DNA from: Microcaldota archaeon
GTDB lineage: Archaea; Micrarchaeota; Micrarchaeia; Anstonellales; Bilamarchaeaceae
Reading direction: 5' to 3'
Length of the DNA: 38,327 bases
Assembly: GCA_018812715.1 (NCBI GenBank)
Contig: JAHJCT010000031.1
Span: 1 to 38,327, forward strand
Part shown: one piece after another, positions 8,086 to 17,600 of the stretch
Layout: each line of letters begins with the position of its first letter
How positions within the stretch are numbered: the stretch's first letter is position 1
Notes under the pieces: model-generated
The model's database searches: none
Told to the model about the DNA's origin: nothing
Seen by the model: only the letters and a program-made list of their open reading frames with translations
Program-made: the position numbers and the translations under genes

Positions 8086-9129
8086 GTGTACCTTCATGTA
8101 GATATGGACTATTTTTATGCACAAGTAGAGGAAAAAAGACGGCCAATGGCAAAAGGCAAAATAGTAGTCGTCTGCATGTACAGTGGTCGAACTCCTGATT
8201 CTGGCGCTGTGGCAACTGTAAATTATCTTGGAAGAGAAATAGGGATAAAGGCCGGAATGCCAATAATGCTTGCCAAAAAAAGGGCGCCTCCAGCAGATTC
8301 AATATTTGTACCTGCAGATAGGGAGTACTATGCACTAATATCGGCACAAATTGATGAGATTATAAGAAAAATATTCAAAAGGGTTGTTCAGAGCAGTATT
8401 GATGAATGGAATATAGAAGATGAAACTGCTGAAAATGCGCCAAAAATCAAGGAAATTATAAAAAAAGAACTTGACTTGACTTGTACTGTTGGTGTAGCCC
8501 CATCGCCTCTAGGGGCAAAAATGGCAGCTTCTAAGGCAAAACCAGATGGACTACTTATTCTTAATGATCAAACCGAGAAAAAATTGATTGAAGACTCTGA
8601 TCTTGAGAAGGTGCCTGGAATAGGACCAAAAACAGCCGAAGCATTGAGAGAATTTGGAGTCAACAAAGTTGGTGAATTAAAGAATGTGGATCCAATGGCA
8701 CTAGTAGAAACATTTGGAAAGAAAAGTGGTGGCTGGCTACATAGTCTGGCTACAGGGAACTATCCAAAAGAACTTGGAGAAGAAAAAGAGCAGGAAGAAG
8801 TAAGTCGTTATGGTACCCTCAAGGAGAAAACAAGAGATATGAACATGATGATAAATAAGATCGACGAACTCGAAAAAGACGCAAGAGAATGGATTATGCA
8901 TATGAAGAAATCATTCAGAACGTTCACTATTATGTTCATAACTGAGGACATGAAGGTTCACTCTAAATCCATGTCATTCAAAAATCCCATGCCCTGGAAT
9001 GCAGACACCAATGAAGAAGAAAAAGCACTGATCGCAGAATTTCTACAAGAAAACCACCTTTACATACGGAGAATTGGGATAAGATTCGGCAATTTTATGG
9101 ATCTTAGTGGGCAAACGACTTTGTTTTAA
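8086..9129 (+). CDS. dinB: DNA polymerase IV (Y-family, Dpo4/DinB type)
   Basis: 347 residues, the length of Sulfolobus Dpo4. It is a translesion polymerase. HVDMDYFYAQVEE holds the metal-binding Asp6 and the steric-gate Tyr11. SGRTPDSGAVATVNYLGR is the nucleotide-binding finger. SSIDEW carries the catalytic Asp106/Glu107 (the usual SIDEAYLD is changed after the Glu). VPGIGPKTAEAL is the helix-hairpin-helix of the thumb, and RRIGIRFGNFMDL ends the little finger. The last residues GQTTLF resemble a PCNA-interacting peptide. Start is GTG, placed 26 bp after the shared A/T box; an AGGTGA site 9 bp upstream could also serve. Confidence 0.95.
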   Translation: MYLHVDMDYFYAQVEEKRRPMAKGKIVVVCMYSGRTPDSGAVATVNYLGREIGIKAGMPIMLAKKRAPPADSIFVPADREYYALISAQIDEIIRKIFKRVVQSSIDEWNIEDETAENAPKIKEIIKKELDLTCTVGVAPSPLGAKMAASKAKPDGLLILNDQTEKKLIEDSDLEKVPGIGPKTAEALREFGVNKVGELKNVDPMALVETFGKKSGGWLHSLATGNYPKELGEEKEQEEVSRYGTLKEKTRDMNMMINKIDELEKDAREWIMHMKKSFRTFTIMFITEDMKVHSKSMSFKNPMPWNADTNEEEKALIAEFLQENHLYIRRIGIRFGNFMDLSGQTTLF

Positions 9130-9141
9130 TTAAAACATATA

Positions 9142-9147
9142 TTTAAA
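9142..9147 (+). promoter_or_regulatory. TATA box of the small basic peptide gene
   Basis: TTTAAA inside an A/T run (9137-9150) after the dinB stop. The expected transcription start is near 9171, giving a leader of about 18 nt that holds a GGAGGG ribosome-binding site (9178-9183). Confidence 0.5.
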
Positions 9148-9188
9148 TACCTTTTTAACCACAAATAATAACTATTAGGAGGGATAAT

Positions 9189-9290
9189 ATGATTGCTGCA
9201 ATAAGCAAGATTGTTAAGAAAGTTATGAATTCTGTAAAGGGTTCAAAAAGCAAGAGAAAGTCTAAGGGCAAAAGAAAGTGTAGATGCTAA
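9189..9290 (+). CDS. 33-residue amphipathic, highly basic peptide
   Basis: The open frame MIAAISKIVKKVMNSVKGSK... ends in a Lys/Arg/Ser/Gly-rich tail closing with CRC. The first ~17 residues can form an amphipathic helix (hydrophobic Ile/Ala/Val/Met on one face, Lys on the other); the tail is strongly cationic with two Cys. It has its own promoter-like box and one of the strongest ribosome-binding sites in the window (GGAGGG five bases before the ATG). It sits between two convergent genes and ends 2 bp before the dphB stop. This suggests a real gene. The role is unknown: nucleic-acid-binding, membrane-active or bacteriocin-like peptides share such composition. Confidence 0.55.
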   Translation: MIAAISKIVKKVMNSVKGSKSKRKSKGKRKCRC

Positions 9291-9292
9291 AG

Positions 9293-9994
9293 TTATAATT
9301 CAAGAAACTCTTTCTCTAAAATATGAAGATTGGCAGGGATTATTACTGCAAATGGCGGCCTGCCCGAATCTAATTTTTGTAGTTCTTTTATTTTACCATA
9401 CGTTATTTTTTCATCCTTAGACCCTAGTCTGGATAGAATGACTGCAGAATCAAATTCAGAGAGCATTTCAAGAGCTGTTTTAGCATCCATAGGTTGTGGC
9501 TCTGTATCCAAAAGAACAAGTGTATGCATATCATTTTTGAGATTTGTTCTTATTACATCAAGAGAAGATGTTGGTTGGTAATTGGGCCTTGGATTAACTA
9601 GAGTAGCGGTTTTGCCAAATCTGTATATTTGAAGACCAGCTCTGGCAGGCGCAGCTGAATAGATAGACGAATTATGTATTATTTTTACTGGAATTTTTTT
9701 CTCTCGTGCTTCTAAAACTAGAGAGATGTGAGTCGTAGCTGTTAAAGGATCGCCAGACGAGATGAGGCAAATGTCTGCTGTTTTTGCCTTTTCTACTAAA
9801 AATGAACTTTCAATTTTAGTTCTGTCGAGATGAATGATTTTCTTTTTTGTTTGTTTTTCGAGTTTCTTAATTTTCTCTTCTTCTATTAGATTAGTATATG
9901 TTTCAATGTAAGCTTCATCGCATTTTTCCAGTGCTTGAACTCCAGATAATGTAAGATCGAATGAAATACCTGAACCTACAAGAATGAGTGTCAT
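9293..9994 (-). CDS. dphB: Diphthine synthase (diphthamide biosynthesis methyltransferase)
   Basis: 233 residues. It methylates the modified histidine of elongation factor 2 using SAM, the second step of diphthamide synthesis. Family signatures seen: the N-terminal strand MTLILVGSGISFDLTLSG, AYIETYTNL, ICLISSGDPLTATTH (SAM-binding GDP motif), IKIIHNSSIYSAA (NSS loop), TLVNPRPNYQPTSSLDVI and HTLVLLDTE. It is somewhat shorter than the usual ~265 residues because the C-terminal region is compact. This is an archaeal/eukaryotic-specific enzyme and a marker of the organism's domain. Confidence 0.95.
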   Translation of the reverse strand: MTLILVGSGISFDLTLSGVQALEKCDEAYIETYTNLIEEEKIKKLEKQTKKKIIHLDRTKIESSFLVEKAKTADICLISSGDPLTATTHISLVLEAREKKIPVKIIHNSSIYSAAPARAGLQIYRFGKTATLVNPRPNYQPTSSLDVIRTNLKNDMHTLVLLDTEPQPMDAKTALEMLSEFDSAVILSRLGSKDEKITYGKIKELQKLDSGRPPFAVIIPANLHILEKEFLEL

Positions 9995-10030
9995 GAAAAT
10001 AAATTAGAAAGAAAGAAAATAAAGAAGTTA

Positions 10031-11221
10031 CTAGAGTCTTGTGAACTCCCAGCCACGAAGCTCGCCATGTGACCCCCAATTCATGTTGAAAGAGAATGTT
10101 CCTGCTTCAAATGTATGTGTTTCTGTATCTTCAACACGTTCTATACGAGATAAAATGGCAACATCCGCCCATTGAGCTCCCAACGTATAACCAGGTGCTA
10201 GCGTGTAAACATGGAATGGGTATTCACGTCCACCAATAGTGAAAGTTGTTGTCTGGCCTTCATGAATTACATCTCTTTCAAGCACATTTCCTGCTGCATC
10301 GAGAATAGAAATAATTGCAGCTGGCATTCCACCATGCTCTTCAACCATGTCTAATCTGAACAACAAATCATCAGCTGGAATTGCTTCGCCCTCATAGAGA
10401 AAACCACTTACAGATTCTTTAGCGAGTTCAATAGAATCAGCATCTACAGAAAGAAGAATATATACATCCCCTAGGACTTGGGCTGTAACTCTTCTTCCGA
10501 AATTAGTACCTAAAGCAGCATCTTCAATACCAGAAGAGAAAGTAGTTTCTTCATGGATTATCTCAACTTCTTCACAATTATCTTCATAAGTAGTTTCTAC
10601 ATATTGATAAGCGCTTGCATCAGCATCATAAAGATGAGTTGTGTTTTCTGTATAAGTAGTTGATTCGCAAGTAGTACTAGGTTCTTCAAGTGTAAGTTCA
10701 ACATCGGCCCTCACAGTTGCAGAGCTTTCTCCAAATCGGTAACCTGCACGAACAGAACATGCGGCCAATGTAACTACATCGTCTTCGGAAAATTCTATCT
10801 GATATTCTACAGCTTCTTCCATATCAACATTTTGAATTGCATTCCCTTCTGCATCTTTTAACATGAAGAATGCAGTTTGAGTGTCTGCTTCAATATCTAA
10901 AAGTGTCATTCTGTAGCCATTTGGAAAAACAAATGTTTGCCCACTTGCAACAGTTGCTTCATTGCTCTGAGCTTCTATTGTTATTGTCTCATCAGAACAC
11001 ATTTCACTTCTTTGTGATGGTTCATTTTCTTGAACAACCGTAACGTTTATCACTGGTTGAGAAGCGTCAGGATTTGTATAATAATTATGAATTTCATCTC
11101 CACAAGCAGCAAGACCTATAGTTGCAGTCAAACCAACAGCCAATTTAACATTTCTAAATGCATTTTCTTTTCTCTCATCAGATTTACCTACTTTACTCTC
11201 CATTGAAAGTTTTCTAATCAT
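10031..11221 (-). CDS. Surface lipoprotein with two beta-rich domains
   Basis: 396 residues. The N-terminus is polar, then KLAVGLTATIGLAACGDE forms a lipobox (LAAC) near residue 40, so the mature protein is probably lipid-anchored outside the cell. Residues ~80-180 (FVFPNGYRMTLLDI..., AFFMLKDAEGNAI, YQIEFSEDD) and ~245-380 (VTAQVLGDVYILLSVDAD..., AAIISILDAAGNVL, YPFHVYTLAPGY) appear to be two related Ig-like or S-layer-type domains joined by a Glu/Thr/Tyr linker. The start ATG follows GAGGTG by 5 bases; an A/T box lies about 11264-11278. The unusually long polar N-terminus before the lipobox recalls the start of the barrel-like protein at 2395. The function is unknown. Confidence 0.6.
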   Translation of the reverse strand: MIRKLSMESKVGKSDERKENAFRNVKLAVGLTATIGLAACGDEIHNYYTNPDASQPVINVTVVQENEPSQRSEMCSDETITIEAQSNEATVASGQTFVFPNGYRMTLLDIEADTQTAFFMLKDAEGNAIQNVDMEEAVEYQIEFSEDDVVTLAACSVRAGYRFGESSATVRADVELTLEEPSTTCESTTYTENTTHLYDADASAYQYVETTYEDNCEEVEIIHEETTFSSGIEDAALGTNFGRRVTAQVLGDVYILLSVDADSIELAKESVSGFLYEGEAIPADDLLFRLDMVEEHGGMPAAIISILDAAGNVLERDVIHEGQTTTFTIGGREYPFHVYTLAPGYTLGAQWADVAILSRIERVEDTETHTFEAGTFSFNMNWGSHGELRGWEFTRL

Positions 11222-11285
11222 TTCAACACCTCAACATTAGTTATAGTTATAGGAGCTATGTGACAATATAAATTTAAATATTCCG

Positions 11286-11738
11286 TTATTTTTCTGGAAG
11301 GGCCACATTACTTTTTCCTATAAATATTGAATTTTTAGTTGAGAAATATTGATTCACTTCTAAGACGTATTTTGCCATTTCTTTTGGTTTGTAGAGCTTG
11401 TAATTACCTGGGTTCATCTCTATAATATCTACAACTGTTCCATTTTCAGCAATGAAAATAGCATCCAAAGGAATGCTTGTATTCATCATCCAAAATCCGT
11501 AATAGCCTGGTTGATCAAAAACAAACAACATTCCTTCATATTCTCCTAGGCTTGATCTTCCCATCAATCCCTTTGCCCTAGTAGTAAAATTATCTGCAAT
11601 TTCAACATTCAAAAAAATCTCTGAGCCTTCGGAATTAGTAATTGATATTTTTTTCTTATCTCCTTTTGCAGTTACAAAATAGACAATAAATAAAATAAGA
11701 CAAATTAAAATAAGAAAAAAAATATATTCAAAGTTCAT
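11286..11738 (-). CDS. DUF192 family protein, membrane-anchored
   Basis: 150 residues: an N-terminal transmembrane helix (about residues 5-23) and a DUF192 domain. Signatures are LNVEIADNFTTRAKGLMGRSSL, GMLFVF, YYGFWMMNTSIPLDAIFI and KYVLEV. The family is widespread and of unknown biochemical role. Its ATG overlaps the stop of the FBP aldolase/phosphatase gene by 4 bp (ATGA), so it is translationally coupled to it. Confidence 0.88.
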   Translation of the reverse strand: MNFEYIFFLILICLILFIVYFVTAKGDKKKISITNSEGSEIFLNVEIADNFTTRAKGLMGRSSLGEYEGMLFVFDQPGYYGFWMMNTSIPLDAIFIAENGTVVDIIEMNPGNYKLYKPKEMAKYVLEVNQYFSTKNSIFIGKSNVALPEK

Positions 11739-12841
11739 AACTTGGAGAACCTGCTTTCAAGTTTCTTCAAAACTGCTGGTAGTGTGGTGTACTCCATATC
11801 TTCAGAAGGAAGTCTGTGTGGTTCAAAGGGACCATGTTTTCTCATGTAATCAGCAACTGCCATTGCCTTTTGTCTTGTACGATCATATGCCTTGTCCTTG
11901 AAGAAATCAAAGGGAATACCAAGCATCCCATTTGCAACCTGGAAACCTAAGGCAACTACTCTTGGCGGGCCATCAAATCTTGAAGGTGTAGCATCTTCCA
12001 TACTGCATGGCATAAGCGGTCCGTTATGAGAGCCGCGCATCCAACCTGAAACAAGATGAGGAAATGACCATGGTTCAAGAACTTCACCAACTGCTGGCAA
12101 ACCTGATTGACAGCGGACCATTGCAACAGGATCATCTTTACCAACATATTTTCCTGCGATTTTAGAGAGCTTATCAGTGCTGATGCATGCAACTGCTTCT
12201 TCTTTTGGTACGCTACCCCCTCTTGGATAAATGCGTTTGATTACATAGCGGCTTTTGCCTCCAATGAGTGCAAGAAGATCGTATGTTTCTTCTGGAGTAT
12301 TCAGGGTTACTCTTTTGTTTTCCATGACGTCATAAACTTCAAATGTAAAACCAGCATGCATTGATTCATCAATTACCAGACCAGCTGTGTTGAAAGGGTC
12401 TCCGAACATCTTATATATCGGCAGATTGAATGCACCAGGTTCTGTTTTATCCATTAAAAAACAAAGCAGTGGTTCGCTCTTTCTTTCTTCAAATTCTATT
12501 TCTGCAGAGCCTGGACCCATTCCTTTTACATTGCCGGAAAAAGTATCAGCAAGCAAATCCTGCCCTGCACCGTAGAGTTTCATTTTCTTTGCAATTTCAG
12601 TGCATGCTACAAAAGTATCCCATGCGAGTTTGTGTATTTTCTCATTATCAACACCTTTGTCATGAGATAGTATTAGATCAAGATCATCACCACATGCAGC
12701 AACATAATAATCCTTGATATCGCCTTTTTTCTTGGCAGCATGAAGTTCTTCATTTGCCTTTTTTAGTAACTCAGGATGCACTGTTGCATGACCTGGAAAA
12801 CCACCTACGTCTGCCTTAATTATACTCACTGTTGTTTTCAT
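11735..12841 (-). CDS. fbp: Bifunctional fructose-1,6-bisphosphate aldolase/phosphatase (class V FBPase)
   Basis: 368 residues. It makes fructose 6-phosphate from triose phosphates in one active site and drives gluconeogenesis in archaea. Visible signatures: KADVGGFPGHATVHP (Mg-binding N-terminus), GDDLDLILSH, LYGAGQDLLADTFSGNVKGMGPG, DKTEPGAFNLP, MHAGFTFEVYDV, KYVGKDDPVAMVR with the Schiff-base Lys, LVSGWMRGSHNGPLMP, RFDGPPR and the C-terminal Tyr in EYTTLP. Length is normal. A GGAGAGAT site precedes the ATG; an A/T box near 12876-12885 is the likely promoter. Confidence 0.96.
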   Translation of the reverse strand: MKTTVSIIKADVGGFPGHATVHPELLKKANEELHAAKKKGDIKDYYVAACGDDLDLILSHDKGVDNEKIHKLAWDTFVACTEIAKKMKLYGAGQDLLADTFSGNVKGMGPGSAEIEFEERKSEPLLCFLMDKTEPGAFNLPIYKMFGDPFNTAGLVIDESMHAGFTFEVYDVMENKRVTLNTPEETYDLLALIGGKSRYVIKRIYPRGGSVPKEEAVACISTDKLSKIAGKYVGKDDPVAMVRCQSGLPAVGEVLEPWSFPHLVSGWMRGSHNGPLMPCSMEDATPSRFDGPPRVVALGFQVANGMLGIPFDFFKDKAYDRTRQKAMAVADYMRKHGPFEPHRLPSEDMEYTTLPAVLKKLESRFSKL

Positions 12842-12935
12842 AAATAATCTCTCCTATCTATTTTCTCAGACAGAAAATAAAAAGATTGCGTTGTATTTCG
12901 ACAATCAACAAACATGTACATATGTATCTAGTAAC

Positions 12936-12943
12936 TTTTAAAA
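12936..12943 (+). promoter_or_regulatory. TATA box of the long class IV aminotransferase gene
   Basis: Palindrome TTTTAAAA centred 25.5 bp before the ATG at 12965, so the mRNA is probably leaderless. A palindrome-like ACATGTACATATGT lies just upstream (about 12913-12926) and could be an operator or chance. Confidence 0.5.
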
Positions 12944-12964
12944 CTAACTTTATAGATTAATATT

Positions 12965-14647
12965 ATGGCGGGAAATAATAATTTTGAAGGAACTAAAAGA
13001 GTAGAAACAGTATATGCAACAACAAGAATGCTTGATACGAATGGCGCTGTTTGGCATGGACCAAGATTCCCAATGGATACTGAAGCGCGATATGCTTATT
13101 ATAGCAGAATGGGGGGATTTGTTCCAGTAGAAACAGCAATGGACACAATATTTACTAACCCGATTCATTATGGTGCCGGAGGTTTTGAAGGAATTAGAAT
13201 GTATAGAACAATGTATGGAGACGGCTTTGTCGAACTTTCACATAATCTCGCACGTTTTATTTATTCCTCACTTGCTTTTAACATGTCTCTTGTACGTGAC
13301 ACAATGACATTATTCGAAAACCCAAATATTGATTATATTGAACATCTGCAACGCACTCCAAGAGAATTTTTTGCTGATTCGATAAAAAGATTAGTAAATG
13401 ATGAGCCCGTACAAATGACTGTAACTGCAGTACAAAAAGATGGAACAAAAAAGCAAATAGTAATACCATTTGAACTAAAAGTACGTGTTAACGCAAAGGA
13501 ACGGGTATTTACTATTAGAGAGATGGAAGCAACAATTTGTTCAATTGCACTGTTGAATAAACTTGTGAGGGGTGGGCCATTTCCTGACAGTACATTAGGA
13601 CTTATTGAAGGTGCTTATTTCAGACCAGTGTTTTGGGTGTCAGGCGAAGAAGGACTCAAAATACCAACATTGATTAAAAAAGATGGAAAATTAGTTGATA
13701 AACCATTATACTTTGGTGTTGGAACGCTGCCTTGGGGCCTTTATCTTTCAGATGAAGGATACAAACGAGGTCTTGATCTTCTTCTTGCACCATTACCACG
13801 GATAGATTCTGCGATGCCAGTAAGACAGAAAATTTCAGGTAATTATGTGAACTCTGCAAGAAATGTAAACCTTGCTGCAATACTTGGATTCGGAGAAGTC
13901 TTAGTTCTAAATCATCGAAAAGAAATTGTTGAAGGATCAGCTGAAAATCTTATTTTTCTTTTTACTGAGAAAAAAACATGCAAGTTAAGAGCATACTGTC
14001 CTCCGTTATCATCAGATATATTGGCTGGCACTACAAGAGACCGAGTACTGAGATTGCTTGAAAAAGGAATTGAGGTATCAGGGCAAAAAGTCGAGCTTGT
14101 TATGGAGGCCCCCACACGTGATGAGGTATTTGATGCTCTACAAGGTAAAGGAGCAATGGAACTTTCAGCCATTGTTTTAGTTGGTACAGGAGTCGGAGTG
14201 ATTCATGGGAGAACATTAACTCAAAACGATCAATTGCGTGATTGGTTAGAAGTTAATGAATTGAGATCAGAAAATGAACCTCTACAGCCATTAATTCTAA
14301 GAAGAATAGAAGAGACAGCAATAACTTATGAAATCAATAATGGTGAGAAACATCTATTTGTAGATGCATTGCAAATGGCATATGACGCCTTTGCACATGA
14401 AGAAAACGGCTCAAGAATAACACCAGCATACGCAATGGATTATGGTGCTGCAGAAAGAATTTTTGGGATAGAACTTTCAGAAGTGGCCAGTAGGGAATTT
14501 AGAACAAAGGTTGATGGTGGCTATTTCCATGAAAGAATTAATGGTATTAGACAACCTAATGAAGTGATGGCAAAATATAGAGAAGCAGCAAGAGTGATTA
14601 CAAAAATGAATGAAAAATCAATGGAAAAAAGAAGATTAAGATTATGA
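12965..14647 (+). CDS. Long class IV (branched-chain type) aminotransferase-like protein
   Basis: 560 residues against ~300 for IlvE. Core class IV motifs are present: NPIHYGAGGFEGIRMYR (residues ~65-81), VRQKISGNYVNSARN with the PLP Lys at about 289, and EIVEGSAENLIFLF plus DILAGTTRDRVLRL after it. Between the first motif and the Lys there are ~219 residues where IlvE has ~120, so about 100 residues are inserted (roughly 100-200). The C-terminus continues ~120 residues past the usual end (from ~430). It is probably an active PLP enzyme; substrate and the role of the extra parts are unknown. A normal-length ilvE lies at 29113-30021, so this is likely not the only branched-chain aminotransferase. 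Its 3' end overlaps the nrdJ stop by 6 bp. Confidence 0.75.
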   Translation: MAGNNNFEGTKRVETVYATTRMLDTNGAVWHGPRFPMDTEARYAYYSRMGGFVPVETAMDTIFTNPIHYGAGGFEGIRMYRTMYGDGFVELSHNLARFIYSSLAFNMSLVRDTMTLFENPNIDYIEHLQRTPREFFADSIKRLVNDEPVQMTVTAVQKDGTKKQIVIPFELKVRVNAKERVFTIREMEATICSIALLNKLVRGGPFPDSTLGLIEGAYFRPVFWVSGEEGLKIPTLIKKDGKLVDKPLYFGVGTLPWGLYLSDEGYKRGLDLLLAPLPRIDSAMPVRQKISGNYVNSARNVNLAAILGFGEVLVLNHRKEIVEGSAENLIFLFTEKKTCKLRAYCPPLSSDILAGTTRDRVLRLLEKGIEVSGQKVELVMEAPTRDEVFDALQGKGAMELSAIVLVGTGVGVIHGRTLTQNDQLRDWLEVNELRSENEPLQPLILRRIEETAITYEINNGEKHLFVDALQMAYDAFAHEENGSRITPAYAMDYGAAERIFGIELSEVASREFRTKVDGGYFHERINGIRQPNEVMAKYREAARVITKMNEKSMEKRRLRL

Positions 14648-17600
14648 TTTTTGCAACATCACCACTTTATCTTCTTCAACGCCTTTGGTCTTCACTGTTT
14701 TACCAACATGAAGAACTTGCTCGTGTCTTGAGCTATCCCTGTAGATTGTAATTCCTTTACAGCCATTTTTCCATGCAAGAATGTAGATATTTTCTACGTC
14801 TTCCACAGTTGTTGTCGCGGGCATATTTATTGTTTTGCTCACAGCCAATTCGACATTCTTCTGGAATGCAGCTTGCATATGAACATGAGCCTCAGGTGGT
14901 ATATCATATGCAACTCTAAACACCTCTTTCATATCTGCAGGTATCTCATCCATATGTTGGACCGTTCCTTCATCCATAACTTTTTGAATGAGTTCTTGGC
15001 TATAAAGGCCGCGCACTTTTAGAACTTGCTCAAAAACAGGATCTAGATAATAATACTGGCCAGCACGTACTGTTTTGAGGAAAGAAAGAGCAAAAACCGG
15101 TTCAATACCGCTGCTGGTATCTCCAATCATAGAGATTGTTCCGGTTGGAGCTATTGATGTGACAGTTGCATTCCTCATGGCATCATATTTGTTGGAGAGT
15201 ATACTCTCTCTGAAAGCAGGGAAAGAACTCCTAACACGTCCAAGTTCATGGCTCATTTTTCTTGCTTCATCATTGACAAATTTCATTACTTCTTTAGCAA
15301 CTTCATAGCCTAGTTCTGAATCATAGCGAATGCCCATTTTGAACAGCATTTTTGCAAATCCCATTACACCAAGGCCCATCCTTCTATTTTTAAGTGTCTG
15401 GTCCTTTATCTGTGGAATTGGATATTTATTCAAATCAATAACATTGTCTAAGAATTGAACTGCAAGACGAACAACATACCTAAAACGATCCCAATTGACC
15501 TTTTTCTTCCAGTCTATTTTGCTCCAATCAAGTTCAACAAATTTTTCAAGATTAATGCTTCCGAGGTTGCATGATTCGTAGTCCGGCATTGGGACCTCGC
15601 CACAGTTGTGAACTATCAAACCATTTGCAGAAAAGGAATGGGTAGCTGGTTCAGTAAGATCATAAACTATTTCAGTCCCTACTTTTTCAACTAATTCAAC
15701 AGATGTATCTATATCGTCAGAGTAGATTTCAGTGGGTTTAAGCTCATCAAATTTCTTATTTTTAGAGGAAATCAAGAAACCTATCCTCTCCATGAATTTG
15801 AACATGCTTTCCCTACTGATCATAAGTTCATGCTGTGCTTTGCAACAATATTCTTTGGGTTCTCTATTTGAATCAGGTAATTTTTTCACATGTTCTTTTC
15901 TTCGTTCTTCATAAATCTTTGAAACTATGCCAAATTGAAGAAGAAGGATCTGTGTTTGTTTCAAAAGCTTGATTGAATTTGAAGCGAGTCTTATATTTAT
16001 TCCTTTTTCTTTACTTCCCTGAACAGAACCATCAGCAGAAAAGAGTGCGGATAAGAAACATCTAAGAGATTCTTCGTCCATTAAGAAAACAGAAGATGGA
16101 ATCTCTTTTTCATGAGCATGTGAGGGTTCTACCCCAAGCTCATTAAACTTCTTTGCAATAGCTGACGAATATTTCAACCTTATTTCTGTTTCATCTTCAA
16201 TAGGTTTGATTTCTTTTCCATTGAGGATATCTAAATAACTCTTAAAGATTGGAAGAAGTTCTTGCTTTTCATTTTTTCCAAAGTAGAATATTACATCTTG
16301 AACATCTTTTGTCATGTGGCCATCGCCAATGAGCCAACCAAGCATCATTGCAATTTCCTTATCAACATGAAGGACTCCAAAATTTCCTGCTTTTTGAAGA
16401 ACAAGCCGATCTTCAGGAGTAAGTGCTTGAACTTCTTTCCATCCATTTTCTGTAAGCATTTTGTGATCTGCAGTAGCTTTTACTTCATAGCCAGCACTTG
16501 TCTTGACGAGAAATACTTCTTTTTCCCCAGTTTCTCCAGCCCAAGTAATAGGATGGTATTCGCCATCATCACCAAGTACGTGATGGGGATTATGAAGTTT
16601 TGGTATTTCAAGTAAGCCTTCGTTAGTAGTTACAATTGTATCTTTAGTAACGCAAGGATTAGTTGCATGTATTGGATCATTTGGAGTTGGATTGTGGCTG
16701 TTTATCGTGTCAATAAAAAGTACACCAGGTTCAGCACATTTCCATGCACTGTATGCTATTAATTTGAAGAGACTCCTTGCATTGACAGGTCTTACTGGCT
16801 CTCCATTTCTAGGATTAACAAGATTATATTCTTTGTTTTCTTCAATTGCAGACATGAAGAGATCATCAAGCATTACACTAACATTAAAGTTCTCCATAAC
16901 ACCGGGCGTTTGTTTCATAGTGATGAATTCCTCAATGTCAGGGTGCCAAGCATGCATTGTTGCCATATTTGCACCCCGTCTTTTTCCACCTTGTTTGATA
17001 ACCGCAGTTGCATTGTCAAAGGCACTCATGAATGAAATAGGGCCAGAAGCTATTCCGGCCGTGCTTTGCACAAAATCGCCTTTGGGTCTTAAATAGGAAA
17101 AACAGAAACCTGTACCTCCGCCTGTTTTGTGGATTATTGCTTGGTGTTTAACTGAATCAAAAATACCTTCAATACCATCAGGAACAGGAAGAACAAAACA
17201 CGCTGCAAGTTGACCAAGCTCTGTGCCAGCATTCATTAAAGTAGGCGAATTTGGAAGGAATTCAAAATTTGTCATAACCTGGTAAAAGGCTTCGGCATAA
17301 TGATTAACAGTAGCACCATCAGCTCCATAAGTACGCTCATTTGAAGCAAGATGCTCTGCCACCCTTCTAAAAAGTTGACTCGGGGTTTCAATAATTTTCC
17401 CTTTTTCATCTTTTAGTAAATATCTTCTTTCTAGTACTTGAATAGAATTAAGAGGAAGTTTTAGGTCGTCATCTACGCCCAAGGCTCTTTTCATTTCACG
17501 GTCGACATTTTTTCTGTGCCTATATAGAATGTATGCTTTAGCAGTAGCTGCATGGCCAGTCTCGATAAGTGCTTTCTCAACCATATCCTGAGCTTCTTCA

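Noticed and set aside
12430-12717. 95-codon plus-strand frame opposite fbp
   Set aside because: Low-complexity His/Gln/Phe composition typical of an antisense shadow; fbp is certain.
12913-12926. Palindrome ACATGTACATATGT as an operator
   Set aside because: Imperfect, single copy and with no regulator nearby; mentioned only with the promoter.
16262-16615. 117-codon plus-strand frame inside the intein
   Set aside because: It is a shadow of nrdJ in the opposite strand with no ribosome-binding site or recognisable protein.
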